Assembly (NCBI RefSeq): GCF_001403795.1
Contig: NZ_CXSU01000011.1
Span: 622,247 to 686,246 of the forward strand
DNA from: Jannaschia donghaensis
GTDB lineage: Bacteria > Pseudomonadota > Alphaproteobacteria > Rhodobacterales > Rhodobacteraceae
DNA: 64,000 nucleotides
Reading direction: 5' to 3'
Both the position numbers and the translations under genes were made by a program. Shown here in pieces: positions 17,925 to 28,973 of the stretch. Numbering within the stretch: the stretch's first letter is position 1; every line of letters starts with the position of its first letter. Below the pieces are notes generated by a model, which worked only from the letters and a program-made list of their open reading frames with translations, did no database searches and was not told the origin of the DNA.

Positions 17925-18833
17925 ATGCAGTACATACAGGACCTCTTCGTTCAATCCGCACAGAACGGGATGGAGGCGATCGCCAAACTGATATGGCCGG
18001 CGCTCGCCTTCCTGGCGATCGGGATGCTGACGAAGGGCCGACAGCTTTTCACCGACATGCGGCGCGCCGTTCCCGAAACGTCGCTGAACATTAAGCTGAT
18101 GATGTTCAACCTCCTCTTCGTCGCGCCGGGGCTCGTCCTGTTCTCGCAGTGGTCGCACAATCTGGTGGTCGGGAACGGCTATGCGATCTTCGTGCCGATG
18201 GACTGGTCCGTTCTGGACCCGCTGGTCATCATGCTGGTGGCGATCTTCATCGGGGATTTCACCGGATACTGGCGCCATCGGTTGGAGCATACTCCGATCC
18301 TCTGGCCCAGCCACGCGGTCCATCATTCGGACGAGGAGATGACCTGGCTTACGCTGCAGCGGTTTCACCCCGTCAATCGGCTGACGACCTTCGCCATCGA
18401 CTCCTCCGTTCTCCTCCTCCTCGGGTTTCCCGCCTTCGCCATCATCGCGAACTCCCTCGTGCGACACTACTATGGCTACCTGATCCACGCCGACCTGCCC
18501 TGGACCTACGGCCGGGCGAGCCATGTCTTCGTATCCCCGGCGATGCACCGCTGGCATCACAGCTTGGACGAACGGTTCTTCCAGACGAACTTCGCCACCG
18601 TGTTTTCGATCTTCGATCGGGCATTCGGCACCTACCGCGTTCCAGGCCCGTGCACCTCGCCGCTGGGCGTCACGGACGATATCGACCGGACCCTGCGCGC
18701 ACAGCTCGGGTACATGTTCACGCCGAGGGCCTATCGGAAGATCACATCCGGGGCCGCTTCGATCTTCAGCTGGAAGACCGCACCCAAAGAGGATGCGCCC
18801 GAAGCCATCACGGGGCAAGGCGACCCGACCTGA
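17925..18833 (+). CDS. Sterol desaturase / fatty acid hydroxylase family membrane protein
   Basis: Predicted membrane di-iron enzyme that hydroxylates or desaturates a lipid. 302 residues with about four to five hydrophobic segments and the three histidine clusters of the family: HRLEH at 118-122, HAVHH at 130-134 and HRWHH at 208-212. These sit on the cytoplasmic face and would bind two irons. The substrate is unknown; bacterial members act on carotenoids, hopanoids, ornithine lipids or sterols. No biosynthetic neighbour helps decide. It appears to be a single-gene unit after dnaE2. Confidence 0.85.
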   Translation: MQYIQDLFVQSAQNGMEAIAKLIWPALAFLAIGMLTKGRQLFTDMRRAVPETSLNIKLMMFNLLFVAPGLVLFSQWSHNLVVGNGYAIFVPMDWSVLDPLVIMLVAIFIGDFTGYWRHRLEHTPILWPSHAVHHSDEEMTWLTLQRFHPVNRLTTFAIDSSVLLLLGFPAFAIIANSLVRHYYGYLIHADLPWTYGRASHVFVSPAMHRWHHSLDERFFQTNFATVFSIFDRAFGTYRVPGPCTSPLGVTDDIDRTLRAQLGYMFTPRAYRKITSGAASIFSWKTAPKEDAPEAITGQGDPT

Positions 18834-18874
18834 CCGGCGAAAACCCGGCAATCCCCCCCCTCAACTGTCCTGCC

Positions 18875-18897
18875 TGACGCGCCAAAGCTGCGTCAGC
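18875..18897 (+). terminator. Hairpin downstream of the sterol desaturase-like gene
   Basis: Perfect 7-bp arms CTGACGC / GCGTCAG around a 9-base loop, 41 bp after the stop codon. No T-run follows, so it may be a transcript-stabilising or weak termination structure. Confidence 0.35.
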
Positions 18898-18987
18898 AGC
18901 CGCAGCGTGTCCGTGCGGTGTGCAATTCGGCCCAAATGCCGCCACATGAATCGGGCAAATAAGGCGAAAGTTTGTAAGGGATTTGTC

Positions 18988-19116
18988 ATGACCATACTGG
19001 AAGCCACAATTCTCGCCGCATCCTTCGGCATCCTCATGGCGATCGTCCGGTTCGCCGTCCTTGCCTGGGCACCTCGGTCCTTCGCGGCCCGCCTTCTTCG
19101 CAAGACCATCGTCTGA
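18988..19116 (+). CDS. Small hypothetical membrane protein, 42 residues
   Basis: A short frame starting at an ATG with a TAAGGGA ribosome site 8-14 bases upstream. It encodes one hydrophobic helix (about residues 4-27) followed by a basic tail (R, R, R, K in the last 13 residues), the layout of a single-span membrane peptide with a cytoplasmic basic end. I do not recognise a family. It lies between the sterol desaturase-like gene and a strong hairpin terminator that follows its stop codon by a few bases, which supports a real transcript. Confidence 0.5.
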   Translation: MTILEATILAASFGILMAIVRFAVLAWAPRSFAARLLRKTIV

Positions 19117-19120
19117 TCGG

Positions 19121-19143
19121 AGAGGCGGCCACCGGCCGCCTCT
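19121..19143. terminator. Bidirectional hairpin between small ORF and gyrB
   Basis: Perfect 10-bp arms AGAGGCGGCC / GGCCGCCTCT around a 3-base loop, filling the 33 bp between two converging genes. There is no long T-run on either side, but the position and stability make it the likely terminator for both. Confidence 0.65.
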
Positions 19144-19149
19144 GCCCAA

Positions 19150-21660
<2,511 letters not shown>

Positions 21661-22764
21661 TCAGACGTCGATTTCCGTGGTCTCGCTGGTTCCGCCGGCA
21701 TCGGCGACGTGAAGGTGCATCGCGGCCTCGCCCAATTCGGAAAACAGCTCCGACCCGGTGCCGGTCAGAAACGCCTGACCGCCCAGGTCCAGCAGTTCGG
21801 AATAGAGCGCCGCGCGCCGCTCGGCATCCAGATGCGCGGCCACTTCGTCCAGCAGCAGGATCGGGGCCACACCCGTTCCGGTCTTCAGCGCCCGTGCATT
21901 GGCAAGGATCAGCGAGATCAGCAGGGCCTTCTGTTCCCCGGTGGAACACAGCCGGGCGTCCATGTCCTTGGCGGCGTACCGGCCAAGCAAATCGGCGCGG
22001 TGCGGGCCCACGAGTGTCCGGCCCGCGGCCATGTCGCGGGGGCGGGACCGGGCGAAGGCATCGCGCAGCGCCGTTTCGGTCTGCGGCGCGACGTCTTCGG
22101 CGTGCGTCAGGGTCAACGTGGCGGCGGGGAAGGGCCCATCCTCGGTCTGAGCGGATTTGAGTCGCGTCAGGGCCTGCGCACGGCGGTCGTGGATGCCAGC
22201 CCCGTGCCGCGCCATCTGAACTTCCAGGGCATCGAACCAATGCGCATCCCGGACCCCGTCCTTGAGCAGTCGGTTCCGGTCGCGCATCGCCTTTTCGTAG
22301 GCCAGCACGCCCTCGCCGTGATCGGGCAGGAAGCTCAGGGTCATGCGGTCGAGAAACCGTCGCCGCCCCTCCGCCCCTTCCAGCCAGAGACGGTCCATCG
22401 ACGGCACCAGCCACAGCACCCGCGCCAGTTGGGCCAGCGCGATCTGCGGCGCGGCCTTGCCGTCGATCTGGGTTGTGCGTGGCGCACCGGGTTCGGCCCG
22501 CAGCTCCACTTCGTGCCCCGCCAGGTCCGCGGCGATGCGCCAGCCGATCGCCTCGGGCTTGCGGATAATCTCCTCGGCCTGCGCGCGGCGCATGCCGCGC
22601 CCCGGCGACAGCAAGGACACGGCTTCCAGAAGGTTGGTCTTGCCCGCTCCGTTCGGTCCGTGAACTGCGACGGGGCGTGCATCGAACGTCAGGCGGGTGC
22701 GCCGGTGCGAGCGGAAGTGCGACAGGGCCAGCGTCGTGACGCGGCCCGCGACCGTCTCAGACAC
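21661..22764 (-). CDS. recF: DNA replication/repair protein RecF
   Basis: SMC-like ATPase of the RecFOR pathway that helps load RecA at gaps and stalled forks. 367 residues. Walker A GPNGAGKT at 36-43; a C-terminal LLLDEVAAHLD Walker B/D-loop; and the STGEQKALL signature. Its start overlaps the dnaN stop by 8 bp, so translation is coupled. Gene order dnaN-recF-gyrB is the conserved replication cluster. Confidence 0.96.
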   Translation of the reverse strand: MSETVAGRVTTLALSHFRSHRRTRLTFDARPVAVHGPNGAGKTNLLEAVSLLSPGRGMRRAQAEEIIRKPEAIGWRIAADLAGHEVELRAEPGAPRTTQIDGKAAPQIALAQLARVLWLVPSMDRLWLEGAEGRRRFLDRMTLSFLPDHGEGVLAYEKAMRDRNRLLKDGVRDAHWFDALEVQMARHGAGIHDRRAQALTRLKSAQTEDGPFPAATLTLTHAEDVAPQTETALRDAFARSRPRDMAAGRTLVGPHRADLLGRYAAKDMDARLCSTGEQKALLISLILANARALKTGTGVAPILLLDEVAAHLDAERRAALYSELLDLGGQAFLTGTGSELFSELGEAAMHLHVADAGGTSETTEIDV

Positions 22765-23875
22765 GCATCGGCATGACGACGTAGATCGCCGACAGGTCGT
22801 CGCCTTCGCGCATCAGGGCCGGATCGCCCGCATTGTTGAACAGGAACGTCGCCATCTCCAGATCGACCTGCGCGGCGATTTCCTGAAGGTATTTCGCGTT
22901 GAAGCCGATCTCCAACTTCTCGTCGGCATAGGCGACCGCGATTTCTTCTTCGGCATTGCCCGAGTCGGGGGCGTTCACCGAAAGCGTCAGCCGGTCTTCG
23001 TCCAGCATCAACTTCACCGCGCGGGAGCGTTCGGAAGACACTGTGGCCACGCGGTCGACGGCCTTGGCGAAATCCTTGGCGTCGACTTTCAATTCGCGCG
23101 TGTTGCCCTGCGGGATGACGCGGGCATAATCCGGGAACGTACCGTCGATGACCTTGGAGGTCAGGGTGATGTCAGGCGTGGCGAAGCGGATCTTGGTTTC
23201 GGATACCGACACCGCGATCTGCGCATCATCGTCCGACAGCAATTTGCGCACCTGATCGACGGTTTTGCGGGGCACGATGACGCCTGGCATCTCCTCGGCC
23301 CCGTCGGGCAGGTCGGCATCGACGCGGGCCAGACGGTGTCCGTCGGTCGCCACGGCGCGGAATTTGCGGCCGCCGTCGGCCTCGGCTACGTGCATGTAGA
23401 CGCCGTTGAGGTAATACCGCGTCTCTTCAGTCGAGATGGCGAAGCGTGTCTTGTCGAACAGGCGGCGCAGCACGCTGGCCTTGCAACTGAAGTTCGCGGA
23501 ATAATCCGAAGACGCCATGACGGGAAAGTCTTCCTTCGCCAGCGTCGCCAGCGAAAAGTGCGACCGGCCGGCGGTGATGTCGAGCCGTCCCTGCGCCTGA
23601 TCCTCGGCCACCTGCACCAGCGCCCCATCGGGCAGCTTGCGCACGATCTCGTGGAACAGGACCGCCGAAACGGTCGTTCCGCCCGGACGTTCGACCTGCG
23701 CGACGGCCTTGTCGATCACCTCGATGTCGAGGTCGGTCGCCTTGAAGCTGACTCCATCGCCGTCGGCCTCCATCAGAACGTTGGCCAGGATCGGGATGGT
23801 GTTGCGTCGCTCGACGACGGCCTGCGCCTGGCTGACGGCATCAAGAAGCGCGGCGCGCTCGATGGAGAATTTCAT
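22757..23875 (-). CDS. dnaN: DNA polymerase III beta subunit (sliding clamp)
   Basis: Ring-shaped processivity clamp for the replicative polymerase and a docking site for DnaE2/ImuB. 372 residues, normal for three tandem clamp domains. The conserved N-terminus MKFSIERAALL starts at 23875; the frame is open 21 codons further but that part is unrelated to the family. The C-terminus ends in MPMRV, the usual MPMR-type end of beta clamps. Lies between dnaA and recF on the same strand. Confidence 0.97.
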   Translation of the reverse strand: MKFSIERAALLDAVSQAQAVVERRNTIPILANVLMEADGDGVSFKATDLDIEVIDKAVAQVERPGGTTVSAVLFHEIVRKLPDGALVQVAEDQAQGRLDITAGRSHFSLATLAKEDFPVMASSDYSANFSCKASVLRRLFDKTRFAISTEETRYYLNGVYMHVAEADGGRKFRAVATDGHRLARVDADLPDGAEEMPGVIVPRKTVDQVRKLLSDDDAQIAVSVSETKIRFATPDITLTSKVIDGTFPDYARVIPQGNTRELKVDAKDFAKAVDRVATVSSERSRAVKLMLDEDRLTLSVNAPDSGNAEEEIAVAYADEKLEIGFNAKYLQEIAAQVDLEMATFLFNNAGDPALMREGDDLSAIYVVMPMRV

Positions 23876-23950
23876 GGCTCGAACCTCGGTAATCGGAGCG
23901 GCAGAATAGCGCCGCCCCCCGCCGTTGCAACCGACCATTCGCGGGGGCGG

Positions 23951-25303
23951 TCAGCCTTCCAACTTGCGTTGAAGAAGCTGTGCGTCTTCGGCCAGTTGCA
24001 CGTCGGCGGCCATCAACTCCTCGATCTTTCGAACGGCATAAAGCACCGTTGTGTGATCGCGTCCGCCGAACTTGCGGCCGATTTCGGGGTAGGAGCGGGG
24101 CGTCAACTTCTTGGCCAGATACATCGCCATCTGCCGAGGCCGCGCGATCATCCGCGACCGGCGGGCCGACGTCATGTCGGACATGCGCAACGAGTAGTGT
24201 TCGCAGGTCGCCTTCATGATCTCGTCAATGGTCACCTTGCGTTCCGAAGCACGCAGCAGATCGGCCAAGACATCCTGCGCCTGCTCCAACGTCACGTCCT
24301 GCTTGATCAGATCGGCATAGGCGAACAGGCGCATGACCGCACCTTCCAGCACGCGGATCGACGCCGTGATTCGACTGGCCAGGAATTCCACGACACCATC
24401 TTCCATCTGAAAGCTGGGATGTTTGGCGGAGAATGTGTCGACCCGGTGCTGCAATACGCCCAGGCGCAATTCATAGTCCGCCGGATGCAGATCGACGACC
24501 AGTCCCGATTGCAGGCGGGAGGTGATCCGCTCCTCCAGGTCTGAGATTTCGGCCGGGCTGCGGTCGGCGGAAATAACCACCTGTTTGCCCTGATCGACCA
24601 ACGCGTTGAAGGTGTGGAAGAACTCTTCCTGCGTGCTTTCCTTGCCGGCGATGAATTGCACGTCATCCACCAGAAGGACATCCACGTTGCGGAACAAGGC
24701 CTTGAAATCCATCGTGGATTTTTCGCGCAGGGCCTGCACGAAGCGGTACATGAACTGCTCGGCCGACAGATACATCACGCGTTTTTCGGGGTTCGCGTCC
24801 TGCATTTCCCAGGCGATCGCCTGCATCAGGTGCGTCTTGCCCAGACCGACGCGACCGTGAAGGAACAGCGGATTGAAGCTGACCGGCCCGCCGGTGGCGA
24901 CGCGGCGGGCGGCGGCATGGGCCAATTCGTTCGACTTGCCCACGATGAACCCGTCGAAGGTGAACCGCCGATCGAGCGAATTTTCCTGCCGGGCGCGCGA
25001 CCGCGGCGTCGATTCGTCGGGCGTCTTGCGCGGGGCAGGTGCGTCCCCTGCAGAGGCGCAGGGTCCACCGGCCCCGCAGGTCAGCCGGGCGACGTCGTGA
25101 CCGGTGGCGGCGACGTGGCGAAGGATCACGTCCTGAAAGTTCTGCATGACCCATTTGCCGATGAAATCGGTCGGGGAGGCGAGGCTGAGCGTGCCTGCGT
25201 CCAGCGACCGGAACGCCAACGGCTCGATCCATGTCTGGTAATTGTGCGCACCAATGTCCTGTCGGATACCGCTTTTTGCGGAAGCCCAAGCATCATTCAT
25301 CAT
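23951..25303 (-). CDS. dnaA: Chromosomal replication initiator protein DnaA
   Basis: AAA+ initiator that binds DnaA boxes and opens oriC. 450 residues. Walker A GRVGLGKT at 150-157, Walker B VLLVDDV at 209-215, and the C-terminal DnaA signature GGRDHTTVLYAVRKI for box recognition. Two adjacent ATGs begin the frame; the first has GAGG upstream. It starts only 31 bp after the rhodanese gene on the same strand, so it may share a transcript with it or use a promoter inside it. Confidence 0.97.
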   Translation of the reverse strand: MMNDAWASAKSGIRQDIGAHNYQTWIEPLAFRSLDAGTLSLASPTDFIGKWVMQNFQDVILRHVAATGHDVARLTCGAGGPCASAGDAPAPRKTPDESTPRSRARQENSLDRRFTFDGFIVGKSNELAHAAARRVATGGPVSFNPLFLHGRVGLGKTHLMQAIAWEMQDANPEKRVMYLSAEQFMYRFVQALREKSTMDFKALFRNVDVLLVDDVQFIAGKESTQEEFFHTFNALVDQGKQVVISADRSPAEISDLEERITSRLQSGLVVDLHPADYELRLGVLQHRVDTFSAKHPSFQMEDGVVEFLASRITASIRVLEGAVMRLFAYADLIKQDVTLEQAQDVLADLLRASERKVTIDEIMKATCEHYSLRMSDMTSARRSRMIARPRQMAMYLAKKLTPRSYPEIGRKFGGRDHTTVLYAVRKIEELMAADVQLAEDAQLLQRKLEG

Positions 25304-25334
25304 TTGTCGGCCTCAATCGCCCATACGTGTTACG

Positions 25335-25781
25335 TTAGGACTGGCACCAAGCCAGCCCGTGGGCCTTCCATCCGTTCAGGCCCCCCCGGTGTGCGAGTGT
25401 GTCCAGATCCCCTTCGAACCCTTCGGCCACGTTGATGCAGGGCACCGATTCTCCCCTGGCAGAGAGAGCATCGGCCACGGCCTGAGCCGCGTGCATCGAG
25501 CGTGCGCCGGAGCGGCAGATGAACAGGAAGCGGGATGGCATTTCGCCCACTTCGTTCAACAGCGCCCCGACGAAAGCCGGGTTCGGAGACATGCCGGGCC
25601 AGGATTTCCATTCAAGCCGAATGGTATCCTTCTTCAGGTCCGACAGGTCGGCCCACCCCACGAATGTCCACTCGGGCGCGGTCCTGACATCGACGAGCAC
25701 GGATCCCTTGTCTTCCGACAATATTTTCCACGCTTCCCGAGGCCCAACCTCCGGGATTTGCGGATTGCGATCCGTCGTCAT
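25335..25781 (-). CDS. Rhodanese-like sulfurtransferase domain protein
   Basis: Single-domain rhodanese; such proteins carry sulfane sulfur as a persulfide on an active-site cysteine. 148 residues. C89 in FICRSGARS forms the CxxxxR active loop, and DVRTAPEW is the usual substrate-side motif. The ATG at 25781 is preceded by GAGGGG; an upstream in-frame ATG lacks this. It stands between rpsT and dnaA, an unusual guest in the replication cluster. The physiological acceptor is unknown. Confidence 0.88.
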   Translation of the reverse strand: MTTDRNPQIPEVGPREAWKILSEDKGSVLVDVRTAPEWTFVGWADLSDLKKDTIRLEWKSWPGMSPNPAFVGALLNEVGEMPSRFLFICRSGARSMHAAQAVADALSARGESVPCINVAEGFEGDLDTLAHRGGLNGWKAHGLAWCQS

Positions 25782-25924
25782 CGATTTCCCCTCAAAGCGA
25801 TCTGACTCGCTGGGAAGATGGATACCTGTGCGGGTCAGACGGCTCAACGACTCTTCTGTGTTGACTCAATCGAAGGCCGGCAAGAATCTGTCATATTTCA
25901 GTTAAGAGACTGACCGCATTGCAC

Positions 25925-25950
25925 AAAAAAGCCCGCCGAGTGGCGGGCTT
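25925..25950 (-). terminator. Rho-independent terminator of rpsT
   Basis: Read on the minus strand: a stem AAGCCCGCC / GGCGGGCTT with a 4-base loop followed by a run of six T. It lies about 77 bp past the rpsT stop and separates rpsT from the rhodanese-dnaA unit. Confidence 0.9.
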
Positions 25951-26027
25951 CCGAATCTCTTGACCTGTTGCGGTGTTATTTTGCAGCAACGGTTTCCCGG
26001 TCTGACTCGCAAGCCGGGACTTCCCGT

Positions 26028-26294
26028 TCAGGCCCCCATCGCCTTCACGCGCGACGACAGACGCGACATTTTCCGGGCGGCGGTATTCTTGTGGAAGACG
26101 CCCTTGGTAACGCCGCGCATCAGCTCGGGCTGGGTTTCCTTGAGGGCGGCGGCGGCGGCGGTCTGGTCGCCGGAGGCGATGGCCTCCTCGACCTTGCGAA
26201 GGTAGGTGCGGATGCGCGAACGGCGCGCCTTATTGACGGCGAATCGTGCCTCGTTCTGACGGGCGCGTTTTTTTGCTTGGGGCGAATTGGCCAT
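26028..26294 (-). CDS. rpsT: 30S ribosomal protein S20
   Basis: Primary 16S rRNA-binding protein of the small subunit. 88 residues, Lys/Arg/Ala-rich and mostly helical. The N-terminal [15 protein letters not shown] and the C-terminal [16 protein letters not shown] are family signatures. Monocistronic, with its own terminator. rpsT next to dnaA is common in alphaproteobacteria. Confidence 0.97.
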   Translation of the reverse strand: MANSPQAKKRARQNEARFAVNKARRSRIRTYLRKVEEAIASGDQTAAAAALKETQPELMRGVTKGVFHKNTAARKMSRLSSRVKAMGA

Positions 26295-26452
26295 GGTATG
26301 GTCCTGTCTGTTCAGTTCAAATCTCGACTGCGAGCAAGGACCGGGCCGACGGAAATCCGTCGCGGCACAATTCCGGCCAAAGCGGGCCTCACACGCATGA
26401 TTGCGCCGACCTAGTCCTGGATGCAGACGGGGTCAAGCCGTCGGCGCGCGCG

Positions 26453-27229
26453 TCACCTGTCGCGGAACTGCGGTTCGCGCTTCTCGACGAAGGCCTTCAT
26501 GCCCTCGGTCTGGTCTTCGGTTGCGAACAGGGCGTGGAACATCCGCTTCTCGAATAGCAACCCTTCGGTCAGGCCGACTTCCTGGCTGCGGTTCACGGCT
26601 TCCTTCACGGCGACGGCGGTGACCATCGACTTCTCGGCGATCTTGCCGGCTGCCGACAGCGCTTCGTCCATCAGCTTCTTGGCGGGCACGACGCGGCTGA
26701 CCAGGCCGGACAGCTCCGCTTCCTTTGCGTCCATGAACCGGCCCGTCAGATGCATGTCCATCGACTTGGCCTTGCCGACGGCACGAGTCAGACGCTGGGT
26801 GCCGCCGATGCCGGCGACGACGCCGAGGTTGATCTCCGGTTGACCGAACTTGGCCGTGTCGGCGGCAATTATGAAGTCGCACATCATCGCAAGCTCGCAC
26901 CCGCCGCCCAGCGCATAGCCGGCGACGGCGGCGATGATCGGCTTGCGTACTTTCAGGATCGCGTCGACTTCGGCCCCGAACAGATCGCCCATGAAGACGT
27001 CGATGAAGCTCTTTTCGCTCATCTCCGAAATATCGGCCCCGGCGGCAAAGGCCTTCTCGGAGCCGGTCAGGACGATGCAGCGGACCTTTTCGTTATCCTG
27101 CGCGGATTTCAGGGCCCGGGCCAATTCGCTCAGCAGGGCCGAGTTCAACGCGTTCAGCGCATCGGGCCGATCCAGCTTGATCACCGCCACATGGTTGCTG
27201 ACGTCGAGGTTCAGTGTCTCGTAGCCCAT
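26453..27229 (-). CDS. Enoyl-CoA hydratase (crotonase family)
   Basis: Hydrates trans-2-enoyl-CoA to 3-hydroxyacyl-CoA in fatty acid or related acyl-CoA breakdown. 258 residues. The oxyanion-hole region [11 protein letters not shown] and both catalytic glutamates are present (E112 in [12 protein letters not shown]132 in QPEINLG), as in true enoyl-CoA hydratases such as mitochondrial ECHS1-type enzymes. GGAGCG precedes the ATG. Single gene between rpsT and mutM; both flanking genes read the same way. Confidence 0.92.
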   Translation of the reverse strand: MGYETLNLDVSNHVAVIKLDRPDALNALNSALLSELARALKSAQDNEKVRCIVLTGSEKAFAAGADISEMSEKSFIDVFMGDLFGAEVDAILKVRKPIIAAVAGYALGGGCELAMMCDFIIAADTAKFGQPEINLGVVAGIGGTQRLTRAVGKAKSMDMHLTGRFMDAKEAELSGLVSRVVPAKKLMDEALSAAGKIAEKSMVTAVAVKEAVNRSQEVGLTEGLLFEKRMFHALFATEDQTEGMKAFVEKREPQFRDR

Positions 27230-27288
27230 AAGGTCGCTCCGCAGGTTTCCGGCCCTCAGGCCTGCCCCGTCAGTAGTTGAGGTTCAAG

Positions 27289-28137
27289 TCATCTCTGGCA
27301 AGTCGGACAATGGAACGTGGACCGCCCCGATTGCACGATCCGCCGGATTCCGCCGGTGCATCCAGACGTGGGGCAGGGCGCGCCTTCCCGGTCGTAGACG
27401 CGGAAGCTGTGTTGAAAATATCCCAGTTCGCCATCGGTTTGCCGGTGATCCTGCAGGCTGGATCCGCCTGCCGCGATCGCCTCGCCCAGGACATCGCGGA
27501 TGATCGGAACAAGCGTCGCCACCCGTGGCGCGGCGATTCGCCCCGCCTTGCGGGTCGGGGAGATGCCCGCCCTGTGCAGCGCCTCGTTGACATAGATATT
27601 GCCCAGCCCCGCAATGATGCGCTGATCCAGCAGGGCCGATTTCACCGGCGTATTGCGACCCCGGAAGGCCGCAATCAGGTGATCCTCGTGAAAATCGTTG
27701 CCCAGCGGTTCGGGCCCCAGCTTGGCGATCAGCCAGTGAGCCTCCAGCGCATCGGTCGCCGCCAGATCCATGGCACCGAAGCGGCGCGCATCGTTGAACG
27801 TGACCCTGTGGGTGGCCGTATGGAACACCACATGGTCATGCTGCGGCAGCCATCCCGCGTCGCGGTGAAAGATGCCCGGTTGCAAATCATCGACGACCAT
27901 CCGACCGGACATGCCCAGATGCATGATCAGCGTCTCGCCGGTGTCGAGGTGCAGCAGCAGGTATTTCGACCGCCGCCCCAGCGCGCGAATGGTCGCACCG
28001 GTCAGACGCTCCGCCATGCGTTCGGGGAACGGCCAGCGCAAATCGGGGCGGTTCACGTCCACGCGGGCAAGGCGCGCGCCTTGCAGCGCGGGCGTCAGTC
28101 CACGCCGGACGGTTTCGACTTCGGGCAGTTCGGGCAT
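27289..28137 (-). CDS. mutM: Formamidopyrimidine-DNA glycosylase
   Basis: Removes 8-oxoguanine and FaPy lesions from DNA and cleaves the abasic site. 282 residues. The N-terminus [14 protein letters not shown] supplies the catalytic Pro2/Glu3 after Met removal. The C-terminal zinc finger is complete: two cysteines in CPTSGC and two in CPTC near the end. Divergent from ubiE, a very common alphaproteobacterial arrangement. Confidence 0.97.
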   Translation of the reverse strand: MPELPEVETVRRGLTPALQGARLARVDVNRPDLRWPFPERMAERLTGATIRALGRRSKYLLLHLDTGETLIMHLGMSGRMVVDDLQPGIFHRDAGWLPQHDHVVFHTATHRVTFNDARRFGAMDLAATDALEAHWLIAKLGPEPLGNDFHEDHLIAAFRGRNTPVKSALLDQRIIAGLGNIYVNEALHRAGISPTRKAGRIAAPRVATLVPIIRDVLGEAIAAGGSSLQDHRQTDGELGYFQHSFRVYDREGAPCPTSGCTGGIRRIVQSGRSTFHCPTCQR

Positions 28138-28207
28138 CGACGACCTTCATTGCAGGCAGGCGCGCACGCCCTATACATCAGGTCCGATAGATGAGGACCC
28201 TGGCCCC

Positions 28208-28972
28208 ATGACGCAAGACACGCCGCCCGACACCGGACGCACCACTCATTTCGGTTTCCAGACCGTACCCGAGGACGAGAAGGCTGGCCGCGTCCACGGC
28301 GTCTTCACCAATGTGGCCTCGAAATACGACGTGATGAATGATGCTATGTCGCTGGGCATCCACCGCGTCTGGAAGGATGCGATGCTCGATTGGCTGGCAC
28401 CGCGCCCCGGTCAGCGGCTTCTGGACGTGGCCGGCGGCACCGGCGATGTTGCGTTCCGCTTCCTAGACCGCGCACCCGAGGCCCATGCCACCGTCTGCGA
28501 CATGACAGAAGGGATGCTTCTCGCCGGGCGCACGCGGGCCGAGGCCGAGAATATGGCCGACCGTCTGGATTGGGTGGCGGGCGACGCGATGGCCCTTCCG
28601 TTCGAGAGCGGGACGTTCGATGCCTACACCATCAGCTTCGGCATTCGGAACGTCACCCGCATCGGTGACGCCCTGTCGGAGGCATACCGTGTGCTGCGCC
28701 CCGGCGGCCGGCTGATGGTTCTGGAATTCAGCCAGCTGCCGAACCCGATGATGCAGAAGGCATACGACCTCTATTCGTTCAATGTGATCCCCCGCATGGG
28801 CCAGATCATCGCCGGAGATCGCGAGAGCTATCAATACCTTGTCGAGTCGATCCGCCAGTTCCCCGATCAGGATCGCTTCGCCGCGATGATCGCCGATGCG
28901 GGATTTGACAACGTGAAATACCGCAACCTGTCCATGGGGATCGCGGCGCTTCATTCGGGTTGGAAAATCTGA
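28208..28972 (+). CDS. ubiE: Ubiquinone/menaquinone C-methyltransferase UbiE
   Basis: SAM-dependent methyltransferase of ubiquinone synthesis. 254 residues. SAM motif [16 protein letters not shown] and the signature [14 protein letters not shown] are visible, with GIRNVTR further on. The ATG at 28208 has GAGG about 11 bp upstream; the frame is open before it only because it runs into mutM. It is followed after 1 bp by ubiB, which starts with GTG. Confidence 0.96.
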   Translation: MTQDTPPDTGRTTHFGFQTVPEDEKAGRVHGVFTNVASKYDVMNDAMSLGIHRVWKDAMLDWLAPRPGQRLLDVAGGTGDVAFRFLDRAPEAHATVCDMTEGMLLAGRTRAEAENMADRLDWVAGDAMALPFESGTFDAYTISFGIRNVTRIGDALSEAYRVLRPGGRLMVLEFSQLPNPMMQKAYDLYSFNVIPRMGQIIAGDRESYQYLVESIRQFPDQDRFAAMIADAGFDNVKYRNLSMGIAALHSGWKI

Positions 28973-28973
28973 G

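Noticed and set aside
23876-26452. oriC in the dnaA-rpsT region
   Set aside because: Proximity to dnaA suggested an origin, but I found no cluster of DnaA boxes (TTATNCACA or its complement) or A/T-rich unwinding element in the spacers, so no origin is called.
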